Origin: Pardosa pseudoannulata
Lineage: Eukaryota > Arthropoda > Arachnida > Araneae > Lycosidae
Direction of reading: 5' to 3'
DNA length: 64,000 nt
Assembly (NCBI GenBank): GCA_032207245.1
Contig: CM063504.1
Location: 22,047,065 to 22,111,064 of the forward strand
The position numbers and the translations under genes were made by a program. Numbering within the stretch: position 1 is the stretch's first letter; each line of letters starts with the position of its first letter. This document shows positions 1 through 10,328 of the stretch, piece by piece. The notes under the pieces are model-generated. The model did no database searches. It was not told the origin of the DNA and saw only the letters and a list, made by a program, of their open reading frames with translations.

Positions 1-656
1 ATTTTTATTAATTATCCTTATTAAATTGTTTTAATTATTAATTATTAAATTATAAAAGCATTATTTTTCAGTACTACTAAGGAGATGGAGGCATGATGAC
101 AAGTTGATTTAAGTTCATTTTCTGCTTTATGCTTGTGAGTAACACACCTAAGTATGCACCAGCACTAATTTACCGTCGATTCGTTTTCCCGTAATGAAGC
201 TCATAATTGTTCTAGATCCAGGTTCTACTAAACTGGACTGGAAAAGAATTAACAGCTTCTGTACAGCTACCCATAATGCAGATTATAAAATCGGTTTATA
301 TTTTTGTAACCAGAATTCATAGTCTTATTTTTTAAATAGCTCCTAATGAGTGAATAGTTTAATAAGTTGCTACTGTATCTGTATGAATCAGGGTATCCAG
401 AAATTTCCCATCGGAGGAGGTGAGTTGTTCCCCTTCAACTCATTTCAACACTAATACGTTAATCCCTTACATAAATAAGTTATGTGTAATTAAATCTTCA
501 TCGGGGTTATAACCTTGACACCCTCCTTCCTCGCTCGCTACTAGTATGAACTCATCTCAGTTTGTGAGCTTACATGCAAAAGGATCCAACACTCAGTCGG
601 GGATGACCAAGTGAAAAATGTCTTGATCTTTTTGTCTAAGATCATACAAAGATCCA
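1..656. other. Intergenic, no gene; contains a copy of repeat G (about 400-530)
   Basis: No coding region is recognisable. The part at about 400-530 resembles 40962-41090: both carry a GAGGAGG-like start, a stretch like CCTTACATA-ATAAGT, and a GGGGTTATAACC-like end. I treat this as two decayed copies of an unnamed dispersed repeat. Confidence 0.4.
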
Positions 657-1200
657 TTAACCCTTTACCGGACATTGGTTTCACAGCGAAACCTCTTGTT
701 AAATATTTTTTTTCTCTAATTTTTGGAGATACATGAGTGTTTTTTTTATCGATTTTTTATGTTTTTAATATATAAAACTTACAATAGATGATAGTACTGC
801 ATTTAATTTATTTTTTCTTCTGAAATATATATTTTTTTACTTGTTGTAACTTGAAAGTTAGTAATTCGATTTTTTTTTTACTTATGATCCCAAACAAAAA
901 TATCCTTTCAAACAACACTTATAAATTGTTGAACTATTTATTTCTTATACTTTTTTAAGAACACTTATTTTTTGTTTTTAGAATATAATTAAAACTTTAA
1001 AAAGTATTGTGTTCACGCTGTACAAGGGGGTGTTTTTGTCAGTTGACCCCCCACAATCCCTCCTATGGTATCCTCTAAGGCCATCCCCTCTAAGAATTTA
1101 AAAAAAATTAAAACATTTTGCATTTATAAAACTTATAATATTTATAAACTAATTTCATTAATTTCCAAAGAATTTATGTAGGTGACCTTTAAAGGGTTAA
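657..1200. mobile_element. piggyBac-type MITE (left of a back-to-back pair)
   Basis: The segment is bounded by TTAA at 657-660 and 1197-1200. Just inside, the ends read CCCTTTACCGGACATT on the left and, in reverse complement, CCCTTTAAAGGTCACC on the right, an imperfect terminal inverted repeat. TTAA duplication with CCC-starting ends is characteristic of piggyBac. At 544 bp with no transposase frame it would be non-autonomous. The right TTAA is also the left TTAA of the next element. Confidence 0.6.
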
Positions 1201-1761
1201 CCCCTTCCGGTAAAATTACGAGTCTAGCTCGTCATTAGTTTTTCATTCCATACCGCACAATGACGAGCTACACTCGTCATGCGATTAAAGTTACTGTTAA
1301 ATATGATAATTAATTTAGTTTAAAATTTCTAGTGTACTGAATTTGGCAACACTTTTATCACTTGTGAAAATCACAAGTCACTATTGCATATTGTTTACTT
1401 GGTACAAGTCATTGCCAAATTAAGGAGTCAGAATAAAAGAAAACCTACTAAGAAATGCCGTGTGTGTTACAAGAATCAAAATAAAAGTGAGACTACTTCG
1501 GTGTAAACAATTAAGAATTCCTTTGCACTTTGTTTTGAAAAGTACCACTAGCTTGAAGACTATTATCTGTATACCTTATTAATGTTTTGCTTTGATATTT
1601 TCTTAATTTTACTGTTTCTGATATTATTTAACACTATGTAAAAAGTGGATTTTAATTAAGAATATGTAAGAATTGTAAAATGAAACAAGTTTTTTAAATG
1701 AAAATTAAATGGTTATTTCATGCACAGATTTTCATTATTAAATCATACCGGAAGGGGTTAA
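1197..1761. mobile_element. piggyBac-type MITE (right of the pair)
   Basis: TTAA at 1197-1200 and 1758-1761 flank perfect 12-bp inverted ends, CCCCTTCCGGTA on the left and TACCGGAAGGGG on the right. The left part also carries short internal inverted motifs (CTAGCTCGTCA and TGACGAGCTA) near 1210-1285. There is no transposase frame, so it is non-autonomous. Length is 565 bp. Confidence 0.75.
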
Positions 1762-1989
1762 GTGTTACAAATAAGCAAGGAAATCTCAGTCTCGTTTTAA
1801 GAGAAGAGCCAAAAAATTGCTACCATTTTTTAAATTGTTATTCGCTACAACTTTTGTAAAAATGAAAATGGGTCACAATTATTTTATTTCCATCTTAAAT
1901 TTTTGGTGGACAACTACAACGTTGCCACACATCTCCAAATTAAATTATATTTATCACACACACCCTCAAAGGACCCCTAGGTAACCTCA

Positions 1990-2163
1990 TTGGGTTTGGC
2001 CTGGCATGCTACAGTCTATTGTTTTATTACACAAGGTACAATGAGACCGGGGACTTCTGCTTAAACGTGATAACCGAACGGCTACGAACATCCATACCAG
2101 CATCAGGACTCGTACCCTCAAATTCTGGTATAAAAAAGCAGCCCTTTATTATTCGGTCATCGA
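1990..2163 (-). mobile_element. tRNA-derived SINE (family S), decayed copy
   Basis: Read on the minus strand, this matches the SINE at 4941-5123 along its length: a tRNA-like head with a degraded B box (GGGTACGAGTCC), then GGTATGGATGTTCGTAGCCG, the GTCCCCGGTCTCATT block and a tail like AGGCCAAACCCAA. Many substitutions and no clear target site duplication indicate an old copy. Confidence 0.7.
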
Positions 2164-3104
2164 ACCACAGATCACAATGAAAATCATCGCAATGAAATGG
2201 CAGATGAATGCAATGATGAAAATAAACACATACACGACAAACGTTTATTGATCTGCAAGAAAATCACTTATAAAAAAATTAAAAATATCTGCAAACTGAT
2301 CTCGAATTTATCTTAATATTTCTTAAATAAGGGTGTAGATAATTTTTTCTTTCAGGGGTTCAGTAAACGCACTTTCTTATTACGTAAAGCCTGCTGTTTC
2401 TAAACAAATCTAAGCAACGACCTAACTCCAATACGGAATTGTAGAATTCAGTACAACTTTCCCAATGGTGGTAATAAAAAAGTATTTGTGCATTCGAACC
2501 TATAAAACGAGAAATTAAAGCTTTTATTTATTTATTTACCGTGTTTTACTACTGACTCTTTCTCTCTCTCTCGCTGTTTATCCCTGAGAAGTGTTTCGTT
2601 ACGAAACTGAGCAGCCCAGCAGGGAAAGTAGTTTTAACCTTGAGTTTTTCGGCCTGGATATTTTATAGACATATCTCTCATTGCACGCAACACTTTAGAT
2701 CTTTCTCGTATGACACAAAGTGTAGAGAAACGTTACAATAAAAGCTCAGAACTCGTATGTTTTACAGTTTTTATTTAAAGTTTATGTTACAATCGGAATC
2801 ATTATATTGCAATCGCAAAGATTGTTTTGAGCAAATACGAGCATCGCCATTGTTTTGGCGATCACGGTGGAAACTATCTGGGTATTTAGGCAATATATAT
2901 GAAGAATTTTAAATCTCAGATTAGCATATGGCAATGACACTAAAAATCTAGAATTACTTTTGAGACTTTATACAATATCAGCTACAGCAGTGGTTGGCGA
3001 ACTATGGCAAGGTGCCTGTTTTCACCCGGCCCGCGCAAGTGCAACATAATCTCTATTAACCGAGGCTTCTGTTACACTTTATTTCTAAATATCTGACAAG
3101 ATAT
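2164..3104. other. Intergenic, nothing recognised
   Basis: No gene is seen. A short (TC)n tract lies near 2558-2573. Confidence 0.5.
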
Positions 3105-3475
3105 TTGTAATAATACAATTCTATTAAAGTAAAATCCTAACTTAAATGGTTTCTGTTTCCCATTGAAAATCTAGATTCCCTATTGACAAATTCTACAGAA
3201 CATTTTTAAGCCAAACGAGTGCCGCGTGATCAGTATGAAAGGTAAATGTTTGACCGTAGAGGTAGTAATAAAAACAATTCCTACAATTTTCTATCTTGCG
3301 TACGCAATATCTGGATTGTCTTGGAGTCGAGGCTCTCTACTCCAAGCCATTTTCAGACGGGAGAATTTTTGTAATAATAAATTTCTATTAAAGCAAAATC
3401 CAAACTTAAATGTTTTCTGTTTTCCATTGAAAATCTAGATTCCCTATTGACAAATTATATAGAACATTTTTCACA
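3105..3475. repeat. Direct duplication of about 110 bp with a spacer
   Basis: The block at about 3105-3214 recurs at about 3366-3475, offset about 262 bp. Both contain TTGAAAATCTAGATTCCCTA and TTGACAAATT. The spacer between them (3215-3365) has no match in the pair. It may be a tandem repeat with a 262-bp unit of which only half was recopied. Confidence 0.7.
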
Positions 3476-4210
3476 ATAATGGCGACAAACATTCATTTCG
3501 TAGCACCTTCAATTTAGAAACGCAGCCCTGTTGATTCATTTTTCCCACGCATTGTAGAGGTACTATATTTTCTAGAATAAACTAGAAGTAATTAAAGAGA
3601 CGTGACTGGTTGCCAGAATGACATCATTCCTGGAGTTATATCTCTTCCAATAGTTAATAAAATTAGTAGCACACAGATTTCGTGACTTTTTCTCATTAAG
3701 ATCGCAATGTAAATGATATCATAAATTTTTTGTGTTCTTTTTTTGTGTTCTTTTGTGTTCTTTAGCTACAGATCTTTATTAAGATAACGTTGGAAGATGG
3801 GTTCCCACTTCATCATAGGGACAGGACAAACTAAGGGGTTAGCTGGAATGAAATTATATGTAAAAGACCCTTAACACCTAGATCAACATCTCAGTCAAAA
3901 TCTATGGGAAAATCTCTAGGAAAATCTGTTTCCGATAGCATGCATCTCCTTTTTGTTTGGGACTTTCCTAAATTGTCCGCTAGGGCAATGCAGAGTTATA
4001 ATTAGTGAGACCCCTTCTGTGAGGGCATAAACAGTAGCTCCAGTGGTCAAGTAAGATGAGGGGTTAAAAAGAAGAAAGCAAAAGAACGCGGGAATTTTTA
4101 GCCCTTAACTTAAGACTTGAAAACCCATAAGAATTATCTCGGGGTGTCTTAGAGGTTTTATACAAAATGCCTACATTAGTTTCCCGAACCAGTTTACTTT
4201 TCCTTACATA
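3476..4210. other. Intergenic, nothing recognised
   Basis: Only a short tandem of TGTTCTTTT-like units at about 3730-3765 stands out. Confidence 0.5.
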
Positions 4211-4422
4211 TACAGTCAAACCTATCTATCTAGAATCTCTTGGGAGTAAATAAAAAATTCGAGATAAACAGACAATTTGAGATACACAGGTTTTATGAAA
4301 ATAGACTAAGAAAATTTCTTAATACAATACAAAAGATTGAAAATTTGAAGTACTTTTAGTTTTATTTACATACCTTACATAAAGTAATCCGTTAGGAGTG
4401 TTTGATGCAAAACTTTTTTAGA

Positions 4423-4830
4423 CTAGACAATTTTTTGTAGTTTTGACATAGTGGCGAAACAATCCTGATCAATATTTTCTTGGGATTCAAGAAAAATTCT
4501 TAGTGTTTCAATGACTTTTTCTGCTTTTTTTGGCGTAACAACTCTTTCTACTTCGATGTTGTCCTCTTTGTCATGATCCTATTCATCATCAGAAGTTCCC
4601 AGAATGTTTTCTAAAATTTCGGAATCAGTTAATAATGTTCCGCTCGTTACCACTGATTTATCTACTTCTATTAAATCTTTAAATAAAGTGTCAGTATTCT
4701 GTTTCTCTCTGATAATAATACATTCCTTCAGGTTTTCCTCAGTTTCCTCGGCCGGTTGTTCTTCTGTTTCTTTTAGATGGTGTATTCGACTGTGCATTTT
4801 TAGTACAATTCCCACCCGGTTCCTGACCAA
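4423..4830 (-). pseudogene. Tigger/pogo transposase, C-terminal remnant
   Basis: The minus-strand frame runs from about 4830 to a stop at 4423-4425, broken once by an in-frame TAG just below 4579. The upstream half is acidic (EETEENLKE, GTSDDE) with an LTDSEIL motif. The downstream half reads KAEKVIETLRIFLESQENID. Acidic linker followed by a helical ALETL-x-EQQE-like segment is how Tigger transposases usually end, and the gene lies inside a TACAGTCAAACC-bounded element. The DDE core and HTH domains are absent. The family assignment comes from motif memory; the in-frame stop makes it non-functional. Confidence 0.65.
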
Positions 4831-4940
4831 ATAACCCCCGAGATAGAAAACTAGAAGTGTATTTCCTGGAAATGGGAACTTGTGTGGTTGTCAACGCAAT
4901 AAGGCTCTAAACTGGAATGCTGCGTTTCTTACGCTAATTC

Positions 4941-5123
4941 GGCTGAACGATGGCCGATTGGTTAGGGTGCTGGCCTTCGGTACCGGAGTTCGCGGGTTCG
5001 AATCCCACAGTGGCATGGATGTCCGTAGCCGTTTGGAATCGTCTTTAAGCTGTAGGTCCCGGTCTCATTAGCCCTCGTGTTGCGAAAAGTAGACCGTAGC
5101 ACTCCAAACCAAACCAAAAAACC
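4941..5123 (+). mobile_element. tRNA-derived SINE (family S), 183 bp, with TSD
   Basis: The head carries a tRNA-like A-box region (ATTGGTTAGGGTGCTGG) and a consensus B box (GGTTCGAATCC near 4997). The body includes GTAGGTCCCGGTCTCATTAG, and it ends in CACTCCAAACCAAACCAAAA. Flanks TTACGCTAATTC (4929-4940) and TTACGATAATTC (5124-5135) form a 12-bp duplication with one mismatch, so both ends are well fixed. RNA polymerase III would drive it; a LINE must supply reverse transcriptase. It sits inside the pogo element, so it is younger than that element. Confidence 0.9.
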
Positions 5124-5286
5124 TTACGATAATTCGAGATAGACAGGTTTGGGAAAAAAATAATTTGAGATAGGTTCGGAAAATACGTTAAATTTTTATT
5201 GAAAATGTAGTTAAATTGAAAAAATTCGACATAGTCAGGTTTTTGAGATAAGCAGGTTTCGAGATAGACAGGTTTGACTGTATATG

Positions 5287-5289
<3 letters not shown>

Positions 5290-5372
<83 letters not shown>
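5290..5372. repeat. Compound (CA)n(TA)n microsatellite
   Basis: About 32 bp of CA followed by about 48 bp of TA. It directly precedes the start of a family E repeat. Confidence 0.97.
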
Positions 5373-5375
<3 letters not shown>

Positions 5376-5378
5376 CAT

Positions 5379-5560
5379 GGGGAATTTACATCCGCCAGTT
5401 ACAACTAAATTTAGCCCCTATTATTTTTATTCCCCGAACTTAGTGGGTAATGAGAGAGCCTAAGTATTATGCAGTCGTCTACACTACAAGGAAGAAATCC
5501 GTGGTGAAGCTTAAATTTTATTCTAGACAAAGACTGTTTTAATAAAAGCCGGTAGGAAAA
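5379..5560 (+). repeat. Dispersed repeat family E, 5' part
   Basis: AGCCCCTATTATTTTTATTC and the following TGCAGTCGTCTACACTACAA stretch match the start of family E copies at 41689-42200, 51025-51560 and 25490-25830. Only the 5' third remains. The class of family E is unknown. Confidence 0.6.
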
Positions 5561-5857
5561 ACTTAGTGTAAACAAAGAATATGAGGGGAGTTGACTGCGC
5601 TCAATCAAGTCAATTGTCCTTCCACGCCACAGACGTATGTAAAACCGGAGTAGAAAACTGTATATCCATCTGCAAAACTGATTTTCTTTCAATCTATTTT
5701 TTTAAGATTGAACATTGTATTGTCACCAGAAATGAACCCTATATGAAAAATTTCAGATCTCTGTGTAGTCAGGAAGGTAATTAAAAATGGATTACAAAAT
5801 ATCAACTGAAAACACAAGTAAAGTTAAATAAAAGGTATTAAAAATAATAAAAAAAAC

Positions 5858-5929
5858 GTCTCCCTAGTGAGTAATCGAACCATGAGGAATATGACAAGCG
5901 GGGATACTGACCACTGTACTACAGATGAT
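5858..5929 (-). pseudogene. tRNA-Asp(GTC)-like pseudogene
   Basis: The minus strand reads TCTGTAGTACAGTGGTCAGT (D arm and A box), CCCCGCTTGTCAT (GTC at the anticodon) and GGTTCGATT (B box), in the order and at roughly the spacing of a eukaryotic tRNA-Asp. The acceptor and anticodon stems no longer pair well, so I call it a pseudogene. A run of eight T residues follows immediately on the minus strand, as a Pol III terminator would. It lies 10 nt downstream of a tRNA-Phe-like sequence on the same strand. Confidence 0.6.
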
Positions 5930-5939
5930 AAAGATAACT

Positions 5940-6011
5940 GCCTAAACCCGGGATCGTACCAGGGACCTTTAGATCTTCAGTCTAACGCTCTCCCAACTGA
6001 GTAATTTCGGA
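5940..6011 (-). pseudogene. tRNA-Phe(GAA)-like pseudogene
   Basis: The minus strand contains CTCAGTTGGGAGAGCGTTAG, then ACTGAAGATCTAAAGGTC with GAA at the anticodon, then CCTGGTACGATCCCGGGTTT. This is nearly a canonical tRNA-Phe of 72 nt. Defects are one T-loop change in the B box (GGTACGATCC for GGTTCGATCC), one mismatch in the acceptor stem (CCGAAA against TTTAGG) and A for the usual G10. It could be a recently dead gene or a tRNA-derived repeat. The anticodon stem is intact. Confidence 0.75.
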
Positions 6012-6639
6012 GCACCATCGGATTTCTACCCATTATTTAATTCTTGCGATGCACTTGCAATTCAGTAAAGTTATTTATTGCGTCGCATAGCTGCCGGCAT
6101 TTTGTTGTGCACGTCAGATACGAGTACGTCAGGAAAGCCTCCAATGAATGTTATGGAAGCATACTGAAGAAAGCTGCTATCTTACCTATGGAGATAAGAA
6201 ATGTTGGTTATAAAGATGTCTTAGTCTAACTTTAACTTGTTTAGATATTAAAGTTAAAACAATTTTAAATGTTTAAAAAAAGAACTGCAATGCGAAGTGC
6301 TAATCACACACACTAAAGAGTCCTCGAGAAATAAGTAATCACGTTTATTAAGCAAGAAGCCACCGAGCTTTAACTTTCACAGTCAGTTAACTGCCGCTCT
6401 CAGTTTCATCACTTTATCACCTTTTAGAGGCTTACAGAAATATTCTAATATTACAGAAAATTTGCATATTTAAGAGCTTTCTAGATTATTTCAGAAAGAG
6501 AACATAAAATAACGGAAATCAATGCAGGATCGAATCAAACACTTTCGTAGACCACGACTATTCGACGTACTATGGAGCTCTGCGGTTTCCAACCGAAGTG
6601 TGGTAATATAGTTAGGGTTGGCAAAATTCAGAGCAAGTA
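6012..6639. other. Intergenic, nothing recognised
   Basis: A 61-residue open frame at 6044-6229 has no recognisable features. Confidence 0.5.
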
Positions 6640-7165
6640 AATTTTAATTTCTCCTAAAATATCTATCCGATTCTAAAATAAATTGGTATAAATATGTTTC
6701 ATTTCACAGCGAAAAATACTGTCGTTTTTAAAGCGTTCGAAATCCACCCCTTCCCCCTTTTAGAGTTTTAAATGCCATTATTTCAAGCCATATATTCCCT
6801 GGTTAAAAACAGACAAATAAATTTATCAATTTGTCACATAATAAATGGGTAAAAGTAACATTTTTTCTAACATTATGACGTCATTCCTTTAACATCTCAT
6901 TTAATCATTTCTTATTTTAAGTTATTTTAATATCGTCTGCATTATTTTCATACGTTTCATCACTGAACTTAGAAATTATGTAAATAATTTTCTTTTATAT
7001 TTGGTTTAAATAAAAGATTAGGTACATATGTTAATCATTGATTATTTTTTGTTTCAAGATAATTCTCAGCCAAAATAGAACCCATTTTTTTTTACCTGCC
7101 TCATAGGATAATTTAACATTCTGGAAAATTAAAAGTTTTACTGATCCCGTCGTATGACGAGCTAT
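6640..7165 (-). repeat. Dispersed repeat family F, inverted copy
   Basis: The reverse complement of this stretch matches 48193-48960 over several hundred bases. Shared landmarks include ATTATGACGTCATTCCTTTA, ACCTGCCTCATAGGATAATT-like sequence and CAAGATAATTCTCAGCCAAA. The family is AT-rich and non-coding, and its class is unknown. Confidence 0.75.
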
Positions 7166-7690
7166 ATGCTAACTTACTAATATTCATCACCGTAAAATGA
7201 TCATAAAATCATTACCACAACCAGGCCCGGCTCTTGCGATTTTCCGCAAAGGGACACCCAAAATATGCAGTGTTCCAAAAGCTTTAAAAAATAGAAGCAT
7301 AAAAAAAGAAACATTTTACCTATAAAATGAAATACAATTAAATTATGACAATAATAAGAGTCCAGATTTATTGAAAATTGTTTTACTGAAAAGCAAAATT
7401 TACATTTCTAACGTGCTAATGACATCAAACTTACTAAAATGAACTTAGACCTACTATATAGAACACTGGCGGCCCGAGGTAGCATGTGGTCCACGAAATA
7501 TTTGAAAAAATATAATTTCATAGTTCTGTAGTTCTTTCTAAAACTTACTAAAAATTAGTACAGAATTCGACTTACTTTGTCGTTGCACTTTCATGCTCTG
7601 AGATCACTATTAACATGGCTGGTGATGGAATCGTTCATTGGTCGATAAAGGTGACCATTCTCTTCTCTCCTCTTCTCTTCTCTTTCTTTA
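7166..7690. other. Intergenic, nothing recognised
   Basis: No gene, tRNA or terminal repeat is seen. Confidence 0.5.
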
Positions 7691-7692
7691 TT

Positions 7693-7698
<6 letters not shown>

Positions 7699-7758
<60 letters not shown>

Positions 7759-7802
7759 TATATTTATTTATATATATATATTATATATATATATATATAT
7801 AC

Positions 7803-7840
<38 letters not shown>

Positions 7841-7880
7841 TAGATAGATAGATAGATAGATATAGATAGATAGATAGACA
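7699..7880. repeat. (TA)n tract ending in (TAGA)n
   Basis: About 140 bp of interrupted TA followed by GATA/TAGA units. It runs directly into the start of repeat A. Confidence 0.97.
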
Positions 7881-7882
7881 TA

Positions 7883-8350
7883 TACTAGACGACCCGACAG
7901 ACGTTGTCCAGTTTTAACGCTGTAAATCCAAGAATTGTAAAATGTTTTTAAATAAATTAAAAAATGAATCGTTTTGTTGGAATAGCAAGGAAGAAAATTA
8001 TTTTAAAATTATTTGATACCACCACACGTACAGTCATCACAAACGTAATTAGATTTAATTAAAATGCCCACAATGCTTATTCGGGTTTCGATCGTGGGAC
8101 TTCTCGTAAAGCCCGTTGCGTCGACCACTGCACCACAGATACGTTAGCAAGAGTTTCAAGCGGCATTATAATAATCTCAACAAGCACTCAATTCTGGATT
8201 TTTAATTAAAAACATTTTCGAAAAACTGTGAATGTGAACCATTCTCGAATCAACTTAATTACATACACAAAATTTCATCAAAATCTGTCCAGCTGTTAGG
8301 TGAAATTCTATTACAAACACACGGACAGAATTTTATACAAAAAAATATCT
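7883..8350. repeat. Dispersed repeat family A, full copy
   Basis: It starts ACTAGACGACCCGACAGACG directly after a TA/TAGA microsatellite and ends near ACACACGGACAGAATTTTAT. It matches 51900-52385 almost from end to end. A tRNA-like block lies in the middle on the minus strand (8081-8140). The TTCATCAAAATCTGTCCAGC block resembles retroposon tails common in arthropods, but I do not assign a class. Confidence 0.8.
8081..8140 (-). pseudogene. tRNA-like sequence inside repeat A
   Basis: The minus strand shows an A-box-like stretch (GTGGTGCAGTGGTCGACGC) and a B-box-like stretch (CGATCGAAACCCG) about 40 nt apart. The second copy of the family has the same block at 52090-52150, so it belongs to the repeat and is not a separate tRNA gene. 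Confidence 0.5.
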
Positions 8351-9403
8351 TTTCCTTTCATATATTTTTTTATTTTCCTCATATTTTATAAACTAATTAC
8401 AACAGTTCACTGAAATCCTGTATACAAACGTAAATACATTTATAGTATGACTTACACGTCAAATAATTTGCCGATTATCGTTATATTTTTTAAGTGTTTA
8501 ATGTTAGTCATTTGTAGCATTCTTTTTTATCTCATTTTTAACGATCGCCTGTACGTGCAGTTAAAGTGTTAAATGCATTCAAATAAGTTTCCATTTGCAC
8601 CTTTTTAAGTAATTAAGCCAATCAACTTTCAGTGATTCCGTTAAACGTATCCATCCTGTGATGGCATTCATTTCCGCTTGGAGCGAATCCAATGTTATTT
8701 ATTGCAATTTAAATTTAACCACTCTCATCTAGAATTAATACAGAGGCTACGTTTAACGAGGAGAGCCTAACCTCAACTCATAGAAATTTCCCTCTTATTT
8801 TTAATTCATTTCTTTCAAAGCTTAACCAGCTATTTAGGACTCACTTTCCACCCATGACACGTGACTGAGATGTCATTTGCCGCCCAAAATCACGGTTTGG
8901 AACAACGATTACAGTTCACTGAAAAGGCGTAAATATTAAATTTACTCTTTTTTTGAGTTTAGTATGCTCCCAGGAAGTGCCGATCGCATACTGGTTCCTA
9001 TTACACTGAATAAGGGAAGTGGATTCGTAAAAGTTTTAAAGATGCTTTCCTTTTTCATACTTCACCACCTTTGCAGGTTAATGAAAAACTGCACCTTTAA
9101 ATTATGGATAGAAGTTGGATGTCTCTGGGATTCAAAATTTCGCGTGTGCTTAGGATTGCGTAAAAATGACCTATTACAATTGATTAAGAATTGAAATCTC
9201 ACATGTGACAAAATTGCATAATTTCTCAAATATTAAATAAAAAAACAAAAAATGTTATACTATATTAAAATAACAATATCCATATAATCATGTATAAATT
9301 TCACTTAGCACGGGTGCCTCTATTACACTACGGGAATATTTTATATATTTATTTTCTATAAATAATTTTCCATATATTTCTATATACAATTTTCTATATA
9401 TAT
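8351..9403. other. Intergenic, nothing recognised
   Basis: No gene or repeat identified in about 1 kb. Confidence 0.5.
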
Positions 9404-9532
<129 letters not shown>

Positions 9533-9762
9533 GTGAATGCCCAAAATTGGAGAATGTCGACCTTCACCTATGAATGTCGACATACATCAAATATCTCGGT
9601 GAAAGACCGAATATTTTATTATATTCCTATATATTCGGACTATCACCGATGTAGGTCGACAATCTCTATAAACTGATGTTGAATGATGAAAAAAATATTT
9701 TTGTTACGTTTTTAAATTATACTTTATTATTAAAACATATAATGATATATATCAAAATAGCA

Positions 9763-10328
9763 CATACCATAGAGGAATGCTCCAATGTCCCTGCGTCCAT
9801 TTCAAAGGAAAATATCGCAGAGGAGCTTCAACCTACTACGCCTTCTATCAAACCCTGACTAAACAGCAGAAGTTTATTTCTATTAAAAGAACGGCCGCAA
9901 AAGATAATCTTCTAATGCATGCAACAAAAATGTTAAAAACTTCAAAATAAAAATTTTCTCCTGCTGAAATTGATGACACTGAGCGAATAGAAATCCATGA
10001 TGTCGACCGTAGTCGTACAGATGCCTGAAATGTATTGGCTGAAATAGAAGATTCCGACTTTTATAAATTAATAAACAAAAATGGTACCCCCAAGCAGCTT
10101 TATACCCGTAATCAGTTTATACTTTGTAAAGAAAAGTTACTCTTCATAGATGAGATTTCTTCTCAAGAAATGTCGCTGAGAGAAGCCGAGGCAGCTAAAT
10201 CGAAAAGTGTAGAGCATAAACGCAGTCATTGCGAAAAGAAATGTTTCATTACTAAATGCCATTGGAAATGTAAGGGACTCTTGTGCAATTCAAATTGTTA
10301 TAACAGTTTAAATTGTTGCAACAAATAA
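9763..10328 (+). pseudogene. KRBA2-like integrase remnant (C-terminal Cys-rich part)
   Basis: Frames across this stretch join into one decayed protein tail: KMLKTS near 9930, then SPAEIDDTERIEIHDVDRSR, then KQLYTRNQFILCKEKLL, then SLREAEAAKS, and finally a Cys-rich end (CEKKCFITKCHWKCKG, LLCNSNCYNSLNCCNK). This order, a VPDVDRGR-like strand, an LYTRNQF motif, SLREAA and a CNC/CNSKCH zinc-binding-like tail, is what I recall of KRAB-A-domain-containing protein 2-like integrase proteins common in spider gene sets. At least two in-frame stops (about 9946 and 10026) and a frameshift near 9858 break it. The integrase core is missing. Identification is by memory of motifs. Confidence 0.6.

Larger units (their letters stand above)
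4211..5283 (-). mobile_element. pogo/Tigger-type DNA transposon, internally deleted
   Basis: The left end begins TACAGTCAAACCTATCTATC and the right end finishes AGACAGGTTTGACTGTA, giving inverted repeats next to TA dinucleotides, the pogo/Tigger (Tc1-mariner superfamily) target. Copies of the CGAGATA-ACAGG motif recur inside both ends. A transposase C-terminal remnant lies on the minus strand at 4423-4830, and a SINE was inserted later at 4941-5123. The remaining element (about 880 bp) is far shorter than an autonomous one, so most of the transposase gene is missing. Confidence 0.8.

Noticed and set aside
7638..7847. Open frames of Tyr-Ile repeats (also at 9404, 13187-13593, 27484-27906, 36409-36756, 49942-50373, 51535)
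   Set aside because: They only translate (TA)n, (CA)n or (TG)n microsatellites. Length comes from the absence of stops in these repeats.
8041..8160. Functional tRNA gene inside repeat A
   Set aside because: The acceptor and anticodon stems do not pair, and the same block recurs in the other copy of the repeat, so it is part of the repeat.
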